In this document: in pieces, positions 1-7,381 of the stretch
How the letters are laid out: each line of letters begins with the position of its first letter
How positions within the stretch are numbered: the stretch's first letter is position 1
Source: CAYVDH01 sp964450355
GTDB lineage: Bacteria; Bacteroidota; Bacteroidia; NS11-12g; UBA955
Direction of reading: 5' to 3'
Length of the DNA: 10,900 nucleotides
NCBI GenBank assembly: GCA_964450355.1
Contig: CAYVDH010000119.1
Span: forward strand, 1-10,900
Position numbers and translations under genes: made by a program
The notes under the pieces: generated by a model
What the model was told of the DNA's origin: nothing
Seen by the model: only the letters and a program-made list of their open reading frames with translations
The model's database searches: none

Positions 1-53
1 CGGTGGTGTGAGAGGCTCTCCCTGCTAGTTTCTAGTGGGGCAGTCTACTCGAT
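1..53 (+). mobile_element. 3' end of a group II intron (domain VI), truncated by the window edge
   Basis: The first bases fold like domain VI of a bacterial group II intron. An inner 9-bp stem pairs 20-28 with 32-40 (with G-U pairs) around a TTT loop. An outer stem pairs 10-12 with 48-50 and 13-17 with 42-46, leaving A47 as the only bulged base in it. A47 lies 7 nt from the 3' end if the intron ends at A52-T53, which fits the known branch-point position and the AY 3' boundary. The preceding GGTGGTGTGAGAGG and the closing CTACTCGAT also look like the domain V-VI junction and 3' end of such introns. Domain V and the reverse-transcriptase/maturase gene would lie left of the window on the same strand. 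Domain V itself is not visible, so the class is unknown. Confidence 0.72.
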
Positions 54-298
54 TGGCAGCTGGTGTTCTGTCGTCCGTGCTTGTAAACCATTGTCAGTGT
101 TGGGTTTGAGTGTCATTGTCATTTACTTTTTAGTCTTACTGTGTCGGGTTGTGCGTGGCGTTTTTAATTTTTTTGAAGGGTTGGGAAATTTTTTTAAAAC
201 AATTTTTCTTGTGTTGGCTTTGCAAGCTCTTTGCCAAAGCTTTGGCAAAGAGCGTTGGCTCGTGGGGCTTTGGCAATGTGCTTGCAAAATGTGTTGGT
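54..298. other. T/G-skewed non-coding spacer (3' exon of the intron; downstream flank of the R-M operon)
   Basis: There is no convincing gene here. The plus strand is visibly rich in T and G and poor in A and C, unlike the neighbouring coding DNA. Open frames through it are low-complexity (F/L/C/V-rich) and have no supporting features. It contains short words also seen in the spacer at 6984-7538: GTCGTCCGT (70-78), a TTTACTTTT..TAGTC stretch (122-135), TGTCGGGT (142-149) and GTTGGCTTTG (213-222). Its right end holds the compound palindrome at 219-288, which lies just past the stop codon of the R-M operon on the minus strand. Confidence 0.6.
219..288. repeat. Compound inverted repeat with two mutually exclusive folds
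   Basis: Positions 226-253 are a perfect 28-bp palindrome. The same bases can instead form a larger hairpin: 219-226 pairs with 281-288 (8 bp), a symmetric 4x4 internal loop follows (227-230 and 277-280), then 231-240 pairs with 267-276 (10 bp) around a 26-nt loop. The word GCTTTGGCAA occurs at 239-248 and 267-276, with its complement at 231-240, which gives the choice of folds. It begins 10 nt past the TAA of the 230-residue gene on the minus strand. It could help end or protect that transcript, but no T-run follows it, so I do not call it an intrinsic terminator. It could also be a mobile or recombination-related element. Confidence 0.65.
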
Positions 299-991
299 TT
301 ATGTGTTCATTTTTCTATAAAGGTTACTTACAAGTTTGTGCCAATCTCTAAATGTCATATTCTTATGTTTATTCTCATAATATTTTGATGTTTCTTCAAC
401 TGCTTGTAAAACTTTGTTTTTCTTTAGTAGTGGCTTTATGATTTGTAATAGCTCTTTGTCTGATATTTCAGTCAACGTAACTGGCTGTTTTGGTTCTGTT
501 GTTTTAGGTTCAGCGTTTTCTTTAAATAAGTCAAAAACAATATCAAAAAAGTTTGTCAAGTTCTCACGTTTGAAAACAATAATTCTTTCTCCGTTTGATA
601 AATAACCAAATCTAAATTCATCATCTTTTACATTTTCCTGCAATGAAGAACGGGAATACAAAGAAACATTACTTTTTGCGTTTAGTCTTTCTTTTACTTT
701 TGTCGGATTCCAAGCAACTACCGTATCTGTATCAACATCGTAGCCAAGGATAATAAAAGGAATATCTGCTTTGAAAATCTTTGAAAAATGCTCGCTGTAA
801 GGTAGTTGAACTCTTGTAACATCAGGCGAATTTTTAAAATATGCTGGTGATAAATTTTTAAGAAACACAAAGTATTTGTCTGTTCCGATTTTAATTAAAA
901 ACGGATTTCCCTCTTCATAACTAAACTCGTCTAACTCGTTAAGAGTTTCTATGAATTTTATCTTTAAATCTTTAGCAAATAGTTTTCTCAT
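299..991 (-). CDS. Uncharacterised R-M-associated protein (230 aa)
   Basis: I do not recognise this as a named enzyme. Residues 1-160 look like one mixed alpha/beta domain: an N-terminal helix (MRKLFAKDLK onward), strands around FLIKIGTDKYFVFLKN, an R60-VQLP motif, a strand with ILGYDVDTD, then W94-N95-P96 and NVSLYSRSS (108-116). R-x-x-LP, a W-(D/N)-P turn and a Y-S-R segment recall small DNA-reader or nuclease-linked domains of restriction systems, but that is inference from impression. A charged, proline-rich linker (about 158-172) leads to a helical C-terminal domain (173-228). There is no visible PD-(D/E)XK, HNH or ATPase motif and no signal peptide or membrane segment. It is the last gene of the methyltransferase operon, with ATG 3 nt past the nuclease stop codon, so it is probably co-translated with it. 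Plausible roles are target or methylation-state recognition, or a partner subunit of the nuclease. Confidence 0.85.
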   Translation of the reverse strand: MRKLFAKDLKIKFIETLNELDEFSYEEGNPFLIKIGTDKYFVFLKNLSPAYFKNSPDVTRVQLPYSEHFSKIFKADIPFIILGYDVDTDTVVAWNPTKVKERLNAKSNVSLYSRSSLQENVKDDEFRFGYLSNGERIIVFKRENLTNFFDIVFDLFKENAEPKTTEPKQPVTLTEISDKELLQIIKPLLKKNKVLQAVEETSKYYENKHKNMTFRDWHKLVSNLYRKMNT

Positions 992-994
992 ATC

Positions 995-1975
995 TTAAAA
1001 CATAGAGTTATGAAGTTTAGATTTTATTCTTGTTTTGTTGGCAGTTCTTACATCAGTCAAATCGCAATCAAATCGCACATTCAAGATATTTGATGGAATA
1101 CTGCTAATGTTTATCGTTGGAATATCAAAGCTTTCATAATGCTGAATAGAATCTACAGAAAATTTATAGTCAAAGTAAATGTCAAACGATTTTTCAAAGT
1201 CTTTGCCAAGAGTTGAAGCCACAATTTCGTTGATACGATAAATTAAGTTTTGGTCTATTATCCTTGATTCTATTAATTGAACTAAATCAAAAACGCTTGT
1301 TCCTGTTCCTGTTTCAATTGTCAAAATTGAAGTAATGATAAGTTTGGATTTTGTATTTGGAATTAGTTGCTCTAATGAGAAATTGTGCATTCTTCTGCTT
1401 TTAGTTGTGCTTTTTACTTCAATTTTATCGTTTCCGTCATTGAAATCGTATTTGTCAGAAGTTGAGTTGTGCCACGATTTAATTAGGTAATCAGGATTTT
1501 TTGATTGTTCAATTATCAATAATTCAGCCCAAAGACCTTGAATTGTTTTTAAAGCTGGTTTTGAAAACTTAGTGAAAAGGTTTATCAACTTTTCAATTTC
1601 AATTTTCAAGTCCTTTAAAAGTGGCTTTTCCGTTAGATTTTTAACGAGTACAAAAACAATTTTCAGAAAATATTCTTGCAGATAATCGGAATCAGATTTT
1701 AACGAAATGATTGTGTAAATGCCTTCTTCAATTTTTCCTTTATTATTTATCAGTTGGCATTGACGATTGAATTGGACGGAAATAAATTCAAGATTTGTAT
1801 CCAATGATTTTGCCTTTGTTCTTTCGTTACATTTTATAAAAAACATTGGCTGTCCGCTAAGTGAAATTCCAAGTTTATGGTTTTTAATTGTTGGCAATGT
1901 TGCAATAGCAAAACTGTCGCCATCTCTTGGCGATTCATTCTTTAAGTTTTGGAATATTTTAAAAACGTTCTGCAT
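995..1975 (-). CDS. PD-(D/E)XK nuclease family protein (DUF4420), predicted restriction endonuclease
   Basis: This 326-residue protein matches the PD-(D/E)XK motif family DUF4420 (PF14390), which usually accompanies Z1 proteins. Visible hallmarks are G147-LWAELLII with E151 in the first core helix, then D177 (in KYDFND) and E186-V-K188 followed by ST. These are the metal-binding acidic residues and catalytic lysine of the restriction-endonuclease fold. The region before residue 140 is probably the family's substrate-binding or partner-binding part. It is the likely DNA-cutting subunit of the R-M operon. I chose the ATG at 1975, 1 nt past the Z1 stop. A longer frame reaches 2008 but starts with TTG and would overlap the Z1 gene by 32 bp. 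Family assignment is firm. That it cuts DNA in this system follows from motif and context; sequence specificity cannot be read. Confidence 0.9.
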   Translation of the reverse strand: MQNVFKIFQNLKNESPRDGDSFAIATLPTIKNHKLGISLSGQPMFFIKCNERTKAKSLDTNLEFISVQFNRQCQLINNKGKIEEGIYTIISLKSDSDYLQEYFLKIVFVLVKNLTEKPLLKDLKIEIEKLINLFTKFSKPALKTIQGLWAELLIIEQSKNPDYLIKSWHNSTSDKYDFNDGNDKIEVKSTTKSRRMHNFSLEQLIPNTKSKLIITSILTIETGTGTSVFDLVQLIESRIIDQNLIYRINEIVASTLGKDFEKSFDIYFDYKFSVDSIQHYESFDIPTINISSIPSNILNVRFDCDLTDVRTANKTRIKSKLHNSMF

Positions 1976-1976
1976 T

Positions 1977-4166
1977 TTATTTACCAACTCCAACAAATGA
2001 ATGAGCAAAATCTTCAGGATAATAAATACCCAAAGTATAAAGGACTTTATTTCCCCACTGCATTGATGAATGTTTTAATTTGATTTTGTGAATTTGAATA
2101 CAAAAAGAATCTTCAAAACGAATTCCCTTGTCCCCAGGGTACGTCTGTGAGCCACTTGTAGAACGACCTGAAAAAATGTTACTTATTTTTAAAACATCTT
2201 TTTCTGTATCTAAACTTCTCTCACGACCACTGGTAACAGCATAACTCATTTCAAAAATGTAAGCGTGTTTTAATTCCTGTTTGTCAGCTAAGTATCGTAA
2301 ATATTGAATAGTTGAGGATTTACGCAAGGCATCAGGCATATTCATTATTTTGAAGTCCTTCAAAAACTCAATTACTTTTTCAATCTCAAGTTTTACATAA
2401 CGATGATTTCTGTCGGGTGTACCGAAATTCTGAAAGTCCGTGAATGTTTGAGAGGAAAGAAAATTTGAAACAAACGAAATGTTTTCTTCAATTTGTTGTA
2501 ATGCGTTCATTTGTCGCCAACCGCTCAATTTATGTGAAACTACATCGGCTGAAAGGATATTGTTTCTTGTTGGATTCATTGAACTGTCAAGAATAAGCAA
2601 CTGCTCCGCTCTTTCAAGCGTATTAGCTTTCAGCATATTTCTCATAATTTCCTCGTGCTTTACATATTCTCTGTATTCAATTGTTGAATCAAGAGGAATA
2701 AAAACACGACAAGAATCAAGATAATTGCGTTTGTAACCGAAAAATCTACAACGTTGTTGAATGGTGTCGGCATTGGATTTTCCAATGCTGTAACGTGGCA
2801 TATAAGAAACTGCCAAGCCCTCAACGGTGTAACCTCTATTCAACATTTCAGCACCGACCAAAATATGTGAAGAATAATTTGCCCAATTTATTTCATTGTT
2901 CTTTTTCTGTTTTCCAGCAGCATTATTACTGATTACTAATTCAATGTTTGTATCAAGAATTACCTGCAAAACTTCCTCCATAACTTCATCGAAGCTTGGC
3001 GGATTTTCAATTCTTCTTACTGCTTCATCGTAGTTTTTGTAAAACTCTTTCGCTAATTCAATTTTGCTTGGGTCATTGCTGTTTAAGTTCAAAATTTCAG
3101 ACCAAATACCTATAAGGTTTTTAATCCAACCATAGAATTTTTTGCTTGCATCTTGTTCTCTATCTGCGTGAATCATCATAGAAAGAAATTTTTCTTTCTG
3201 TTGAATATTAACAGTTATTGCAACCCCCATTAAAAACAATTGCAAAGCATCAATTAAACTTTGTGGACTATCTGATAGTTGGTTATGCTTATGATGATAA
3301 ACTTCATTGTCAGGAATTGTAATTATTAAGTCGGTGTTATCTTCAAAAAATGTTTTACCGCCTGTGTAAGCTTTGCCCGGTGTCAGCACAACGTGAAATT
3401 TAGGCGAAAGCAAATCCATAATATTTATAAGCAACGGTGCTTGTGGCGTTGCTGTGTACTGAATATATGAATGATTAGAAAGGGATGCTCTTAAATCTAA
3501 AATACTTGAATAGGTAGAACTAAATTCATCATCTTCCCAGTCTTCGGATTTACTGTTTTTCCTTGCATATGTATTCAAACTTGCTTGGTCTGCTTCATCG
3601 TCTATAATCAAAACTCCGTTGTTTCCTAATGCTTCCCTAACCTCTACCTTTTTAAAAATTTTGGTCAGTTCGCTGATGTGTTTGTAATGCTTTAAAACGG
3701 TAATTAAAATTGCTGGTTTGTGATTTAGTTTTAATGCTTGTTGAATTTTTGTATGAACATCGTCTGCAATAGTTGGGCTTTTATATACTTTGAAAACCCT
3801 TGCGTTGTCGCTATCTGTTAAAAGGTCTTTCTTTAAACGTGTTGTAGTTTGGTCTAAAAGATTGTTCTTAATTCCTGCAAAATAGATTACAATCCTGAAA
3901 CCGTTGTCTATTGCCAAGGCTGTCAATGTTGTAAAAGACATTGTTTTGCCACTTTGAACATAACCAATTGTAATTCCCGTTGTGCTTCCTATTGTTTCTA
4001 CTGGATTGATACATTGTGAAAGAATCGAGGTTGTTTCGTTCAGTAAATTTTCTCGTTCTTCATTATCCAACTTTGTAAAACGACTTACTAAATCTACTGT
4101 CCTTTCACCTTGAACAATTGGAAAATTAGTTGTCGCTTGCTTAATTATTTTTATCGTTTCACTCAT
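1977..4166 (-). CDS. Z1 domain superfamily II helicase-like ATPase
   Basis: This 729-residue protein carries the Z1 domain (PF10593) on a superfamily II helicase core. Motif I (Walker A) is G68-YVQSGKT75. Motif II is IIDDEADQAS with the DEAD tetrad at 190-193. A motif III-like YTATPQ lies at 237-242. The second RecA-like lobe has VGAEMLNRGYTVEGL (437-451) and the arginine-finger segment QQRCRFFGYKR (470-480), a signature of Z1 proteins. All ATPase residues appear intact and the length is near normal for the family. The last ~220 residues lack obvious motifs and probably serve complex assembly. In MORC-type R-M operons this protein is predicted to be the ATP-driven DNA translocase or remodeller acting with the GHKL ATPase and the nuclease. 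It starts 4 nt after the GHKL stop codon and ends 1 nt before the nuclease ATG. Confidence 0.95.
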   Translation of the reverse strand: MSETIKIIKQATTNFPIVQGERTVDLVSRFTKLDNEERENLLNETTSILSQCINPVETIGSTTGITIGYVQSGKTMSFTTLTALAIDNGFRIVIYFAGIKNNLLDQTTTRLKKDLLTDSDNARVFKVYKSPTIADDVHTKIQQALKLNHKPAILITVLKHYKHISELTKIFKKVEVREALGNNGVLIIDDEADQASLNTYARKNSKSEDWEDDEFSSTYSSILDLRASLSNHSYIQYTATPQAPLLINIMDLLSPKFHVVLTPGKAYTGGKTFFEDNTDLIITIPDNEVYHHKHNQLSDSPQSLIDALQLFLMGVAITVNIQQKEKFLSMMIHADREQDASKKFYGWIKNLIGIWSEILNLNSNDPSKIELAKEFYKNYDEAVRRIENPPSFDEVMEEVLQVILDTNIELVISNNAAGKQKKNNEINWANYSSHILVGAEMLNRGYTVEGLAVSYMPRYSIGKSNADTIQQRCRFFGYKRNYLDSCRVFIPLDSTIEYREYVKHEEIMRNMLKANTLERAEQLLILDSSMNPTRNNILSADVVSHKLSGWRQMNALQQIEENISFVSNFLSSQTFTDFQNFGTPDRNHRYVKLEIEKVIEFLKDFKIMNMPDALRKSSTIQYLRYLADKQELKHAYIFEMSYAVTSGRERSLDTEKDVLKISNIFSGRSTSGSQTYPGDKGIRFEDSFCIQIHKIKLKHSSMQWGNKVLYTLGIYYPEDFAHSFVGVGK

Positions 4167-4170
4167 TGTG

Positions 4171-5706
4171 TTACAGATTGCGTATAAAGTTGTTAAAGTT
4201 ATTTCTCACATACCCTGCGTGTTTCGCACCTTGTGATGAAGCTGCAAGTTCTGCTAAGACCAAGGCACGTATAATTGAAATTATGGGTTGATAATCTTCA
4301 TCAGACTTGAACTTTTCAAATCGAGTGAAGAATTGATGAGCAAGATTTAATTTGAAAGTTGCTGTTTTATCAAACAACTCATCATTTTCCCCCATTTCCA
4401 ACGTATACAAGTCTGTAATTGACGGCTCGGAAATAAATTCAAATTTCAACTTAATTTGTTCGTCTTTTATTTCAATAAAATCTTCGTGGCTGTCAATCGC
4501 CTTTGCTTTCTTAGAAAGTTGTTCATTTTTAGTTGCAAGACTTTTGTTGTCTATTTCTTTTAATGAAGTTTCAACCTTAGCTTTTAAATTTTCTACTTTG
4601 GTTGCTTTCTTCATATTACTGACAATGCTTTTCGCAACTTTCACATTGTCATCTTGCGTTTTAGGTTTGATGTATTTTTCTGCTTGGGAGTACAAGTCAA
4701 AATCTTTTGCAGAAATTTCTGCTTGCAAAGCTTCCATTAAAGCGGTTAAATCTTCTTGCTCTTGAAAGCTACCTTTATTGAAACTTACCGCAAATCCTTC
4801 TAATTCTAACTCTCCAAAAACCCTTTTGTAACGTGGTGAACCGATTTGACCGCAAATAGCTTTTGGTCTGTATTTTTCATCGTGGCTACCTTCAATAACT
4901 CTTCCTCGTCTAAAAAGTGAAAGTCCATTCACTTCACTTGTACTCATCGTATTTAGAATGCCGATAAATCCAATAACGGTGTATTTGCCCGATGAAAAAT
5001 TGATTTCCTTCTTCCACAAAACAGGTCTCCCTTTTGGGTCTGTGTAAAATGGTGCATTTAAAATTTCTGGTTCTTCGTAGGTAAGTAAAATATCGTTGAT
5101 ATAAAGTTGTAAATCTCCATTGCGAATAAACTTTCGGTAAATACTACTTAAATGCCTCCTGATTTTGTCCATTTGCATTATTGAAGGTGCATTTTGAGAT
5201 AATTTAGAAAGTGTGATTTCAGTAAAATGCTTTGATTTTTCTTTCCTTGTGTTTTCGACTTTGAGGACTTCTCTCTTTTCTTTTAAAACTTTATCTAAAT
5301 CAAATTCAACGTAGCGTTCTTCAGTTTCGTTTAACGCTGCTGTTCTAACACTCCAAAAGTTTGCAAGCCAAATAGAAGCGGTTTTCATTCCCATTCCAAA
5401 TTCGTGTAAACCTCTATTGTCAATAGGGATGTTTGCAGGTTCAAAAGCTCTTTGGAAGTTCTTGGAGTCAATGCCAGCAGCATTATCATAAATTTTGATT
5501 TGGTCGTTTTCTCTATCTATGTTAATTCTAACTTCAAACTGATATTTTCCATTTTGTGTTTTTTTGAGAGATTCTTTGTTGTTCTCAAAACTTTGAACAG
5601 CATTATCTACATACTCGCCTAATGCAAACCATACTTTATTATTAAGGTTGCGGAATTGTCCGTAAACCCCTGTTTGTATTTTTATTGAAACTGTTTCTAC
5701 GCTCAT
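4171..5706 (-). CDS. GHKL ATPase of the prokaryotic MORC/MutL-like (paraMORC) group
   Basis: This 511-residue protein opens with a histidine-kinase-like ATPase domain (HATPase_c_3 type). The N box is E31-YVDNAVQSF, with E31 as expected general base and D34/N35 binding the metal. The G1 box is D74-NAAGID and the G2 box is G99-LHEFGMGMK108. An S5-like transducer region follows to about residue 345. Next is a lysine/glutamate-rich segment, probably a coiled coil, at about 350-410, then a C-terminal domain with LNLAHQFFTRF and an AELAASSQGAKHAG stretch. No histidine-kinase phospho-acceptor domain is present, so this is not a sensor kinase. GHKL ATPases of this kind close as ATP-dependent clamps. 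In R-M operons they are predicted to couple DNA recognition to helicase and nuclease action. Its ATG overlaps the methyltransferase TGA (ATGA), indicating translational coupling. Confidence 0.93.
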   Translation of the reverse strand: MSVETVSIKIQTGVYGQFRNLNNKVWFALGEYVDNAVQSFENNKESLKKTQNGKYQFEVRINIDRENDQIKIYDNAAGIDSKNFQRAFEPANIPIDNRGLHEFGMGMKTASIWLANFWSVRTAALNETEERYVEFDLDKVLKEKREVLKVENTRKEKSKHFTEITLSKLSQNAPSIMQMDKIRRHLSSIYRKFIRNGDLQLYINDILLTYEEPEILNAPFYTDPKGRPVLWKKEINFSSGKYTVIGFIGILNTMSTSEVNGLSLFRRGRVIEGSHDEKYRPKAICGQIGSPRYKRVFGELELEGFAVSFNKGSFQEQEDLTALMEALQAEISAKDFDLYSQAEKYIKPKTQDDNVKVAKSIVSNMKKATKVENLKAKVETSLKEIDNKSLATKNEQLSKKAKAIDSHEDFIEIKDEQIKLKFEFISEPSITDLYTLEMGENDELFDKTATFKLNLAHQFFTRFEKFKSDEDYQPIISIIRALVLAELAASSQGAKHAGYVRNNFNNFIRNL

Positions 5707-6983
5707 TGTATTAAGTTTTCAGCTATTTTCTTTACTACCCCAACATTTACTGCATTACCAAGAGCTTTAAATGCTTTTGCAATTGTTGGTGGCAATTCGG
5801 TTAATTCTTCCATACATTGAAGCTTTGCAGCTTCTTTTCTTGTCATATATCTTCCAAGCCAAGGGAAAATTGGAATTTGTGTTGTTGTCAAAACCAATGC
5901 TGGAGAATAGGTTGGCATTTTAACCCGTATTCCTGATGGTCTGAACTGTACAATTTTGTCATTTATTGTCAAAGGAACTTCGCCACAATTCCATTCAAAT
6001 TTTTGGTGACTGTTTTCAAACTCTTGAATTTTCGGAATCCAATCTTTCAACCAACTTTTATGCTTCTTGTAAAATTCTCTGTTTGCTCTTATGTAATATT
6101 TTTTCCAATCTGGAAATTCTTTTTCATCGCCTTTAACTCCGTCTTGTGCGTATATTGGCAGACATTGAAGCATATCATCCAATGAATTACCTTTTATTTT
6201 CTTTCCAAAAGTTCCTTTCTTTCCTTCTAAATCTACTTTTCGTAATTTAATTGGTGCTTTGCCTTCAAAAGGATAATCTGCTCCAAATTCCATTGCCCAA
6301 ATTGGAAAACGTGGAACTTCTTCGGGTTGCAAATGGTCTAAAAATTCTTGCCAAACTTCTAAATGATTCTTTGTGTCTTGTCGCAAAGTCATAAAGTCTG
6401 TATCATCTGTAATGATGATATTGTGAATACTTACATTTTCATTTTCTTGTTTTTTAGGAAACTGAAAATCTTTTAAACCGCCCTTTTTCTTAAGTCGTCC
6501 GACAATGTAAATACGTGAACGGTGCTGTGGTATTCCGAAATGATGTGGTGATAATATTTCTTCACGAACATCATAAAGTTTAGAAAGTTCTTTATGAATT
6601 ACTTTCCAAGTGTTGCCATCATCGTGTCCTTTCAAGTTTGGTACATTTTCCAAAAACACATATTCGGGTTCGTGTTCGTTTAGAATTTCCATTATACGGT
6701 AAAACAAGTTTCCGTTCCTTGGGTCGTCAAGACCCAATTGTGCACCTGCTTTTGAAAATGGCTGACAAGGAAAACCTGCACATAAAATGTCGTGTGCTGG
6801 AATAGAATTTATATCAACTTCATTGATGTCACCTTGAATTTTCGTCTTGTGGTTTTTTTCGTAAAGTTCTCTTAGCTCTTGATTGAGTTCACTCGCAAAA
6901 ACACATTTGTGTCCTAAGTCTGATAAGGCGAGATGAAAACCGCCAAGTCCTGCGAATAAGTCAATGAACTCCAATTTTCTCAT
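5703..6983 (-). CDS. DNA (cytosine-5-)-methyltransferase
   Basis: This 426-residue C5-cytosine methyltransferase (PF00145) methylates a cytosine in the operon's target site using S-adenosylmethionine, protecting self DNA. Motif I is FIDLFAGLGGFHLAL (6-20), binding AdoMet. Motif IV is GFPCQPFS (70-77) with catalytic C73. Motif VI is E112-N113-V114. Motif VIII is QHRSR (153-157). Motif IX is around MTRKEAAKLQ, and motif X has G409-N-A-V. The roughly 220 residues between motifs VIII and IX hold a large target-recognition region including PRFPIWAMEFGADYPF; its specificity cannot be inferred. All catalytic motifs are intact. It is the first gene of the five-gene operon, so modification is made before or together with the restriction parts. 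No controller (C) protein gene is visible upstream. The ATG at 6983 has no clear Shine-Dalgarno sequence, which is normal for Bacteroidota. Confidence 0.97.
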   Translation of the reverse strand: MRKLEFIDLFAGLGGFHLALSDLGHKCVFASELNQELRELYEKNHKTKIQGDINEVDINSIPAHDILCAGFPCQPFSKAGAQLGLDDPRNGNLFYRIMEILNEHEPEYVFLENVPNLKGHDDGNTWKVIHKELSKLYDVREEILSPHHFGIPQHRSRIYIVGRLKKKGGLKDFQFPKKQENENVSIHNIIITDDTDFMTLRQDTKNHLEVWQEFLDHLQPEEVPRFPIWAMEFGADYPFEGKAPIKLRKVDLEGKKGTFGKKIKGNSLDDMLQCLPIYAQDGVKGDEKEFPDWKKYYIRANREFYKKHKSWLKDWIPKIQEFENSHQKFEWNCGEVPLTINDKIVQFRPSGIRVKMPTYSPALVLTTTQIPIFPWLGRYMTRKEAAKLQCMEELTELPPTIAKAFKALGNAVNVGVVKKIAENLIQ

Positions 6984-7032
6984 ACTAATTTGATAATTCT
7001 ATTAATTGTTTAGGTTTAGAAATCTCACACTT

Positions 7033-7066
7033 TAAATTTATACATTTTGTCTGTGCGAAGGCAAAA
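7033..7066 (-). promoter_or_regulatory. Weak candidate Bacteroidota-type promoter for the R-M operon
   Basis: On the minus strand a TTTTG (7066-7062) is followed 21 nt later by TAAATTTA (7040-7033). This resembles the Bacteroidota pair of a TTTG-like -33 element and TAnnTTTG -7 element, but the last base of the -7 box is wrong and the spacing is slightly long. Initiation near 7026 would give a leader of roughly 40 nt before the methyltransferase ATG. I found no better match to TAnnTTTG in the spacer. The -33 part touches the terminator hairpin just upstream. Confidence 0.2.
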
Positions 7067-7132
7067 AAGTGGCTCTTTTGGCTTTGCGAAGGGTTGGCTT
7101 TGTGTGTTGGAGCAAAGCCAAATGTGCCACTT
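7063..7132 (-). terminator. Intrinsic terminator after the FkbH/DUF488/DuOB operon
   Basis: Inverted repeat arms at 7067-7087 and 7112-7132 match at 19 of 21 positions, including an unbroken 11 bp next to the loop. The loop is 24 nt (7088-7111). Read on the minus strand, the second arm ends GAGCCAC and runs straight into six T's (7068-7063), which is the arrangement of a Rho-independent terminator. On the plus strand no T-run follows, so it is directional. It would stop transcripts from the upstream operon about 85 bp before the methyltransferase start. The stem is longer and the loop larger than in a minimal terminator, so a second role as a repeat element or as a structure upstream of the R-M promoter is possible. 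Confidence 0.5.
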
Positions 7133-7381
7133 GCGGGCTGGCTTAAAATTGTTTTTAAAAAATGTGGGTGGGAAAAAAATAAAAAACATAGGGTCGGCAA
7201 TGAGTGTCGGCTTACTCGTTGTCCGTTTGTAATATCGTTTCTATGTCTTTGGTCACCTGTCAAAATGGTTTACTTTTTTATCGTTTTTAGTCGTCTGTTT
7301 GTTGTTGTCGGGTCGTCCGTTACACTTGCTGCCAACGGGAAACGGCTTTGCGAAGGAGCGGAAAAGAAAGCACAAAAGTTC

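Noticed and set aside
219..288. Integron attC recombination site
   Set aside because: The stem lacks recognisable GTTRRRY/RYYYAAC core boxes at its ends. The neighbouring units are multi-gene operons rather than single-gene cassettes, and no integrase is visible.
91..388. Plus-strand open frames rich in F, L, V and C that could look like a small membrane protein
   Set aside because: The hydrophobicity follows directly from T/G-rich composition (TTT, TTG, GTG codons). The frames cross the compound palindrome and overlap the 3' end of the 230-residue gene.
1976..2008. N-terminal extension of the PD-(D/E)XK nuclease by 11 codons
   Set aside because: It would need a TTG start and a 32-bp overlap with the Z1 gene. 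An ATG 1 nt after the Z1 stop fits the operon's spacing.
4171..5706. Sensor histidine kinase or HSP90-type chaperone
   Set aside because: The ATP-binding boxes fit GHKL ATPases broadly, but there is no phospho-acceptor histidine domain, sensor or membrane segment. Context and domain order match MORC/MutL-like R-M ATPases.
6985..7263. Open frame of 92 codons on the minus strand just before the methyltransferase
   Set aside because: It runs through the terminator hairpin and the T/G-rich spacer. The peptide is low-complexity with no motif, and the frame ends 2 nt before the methyltransferase by chance.
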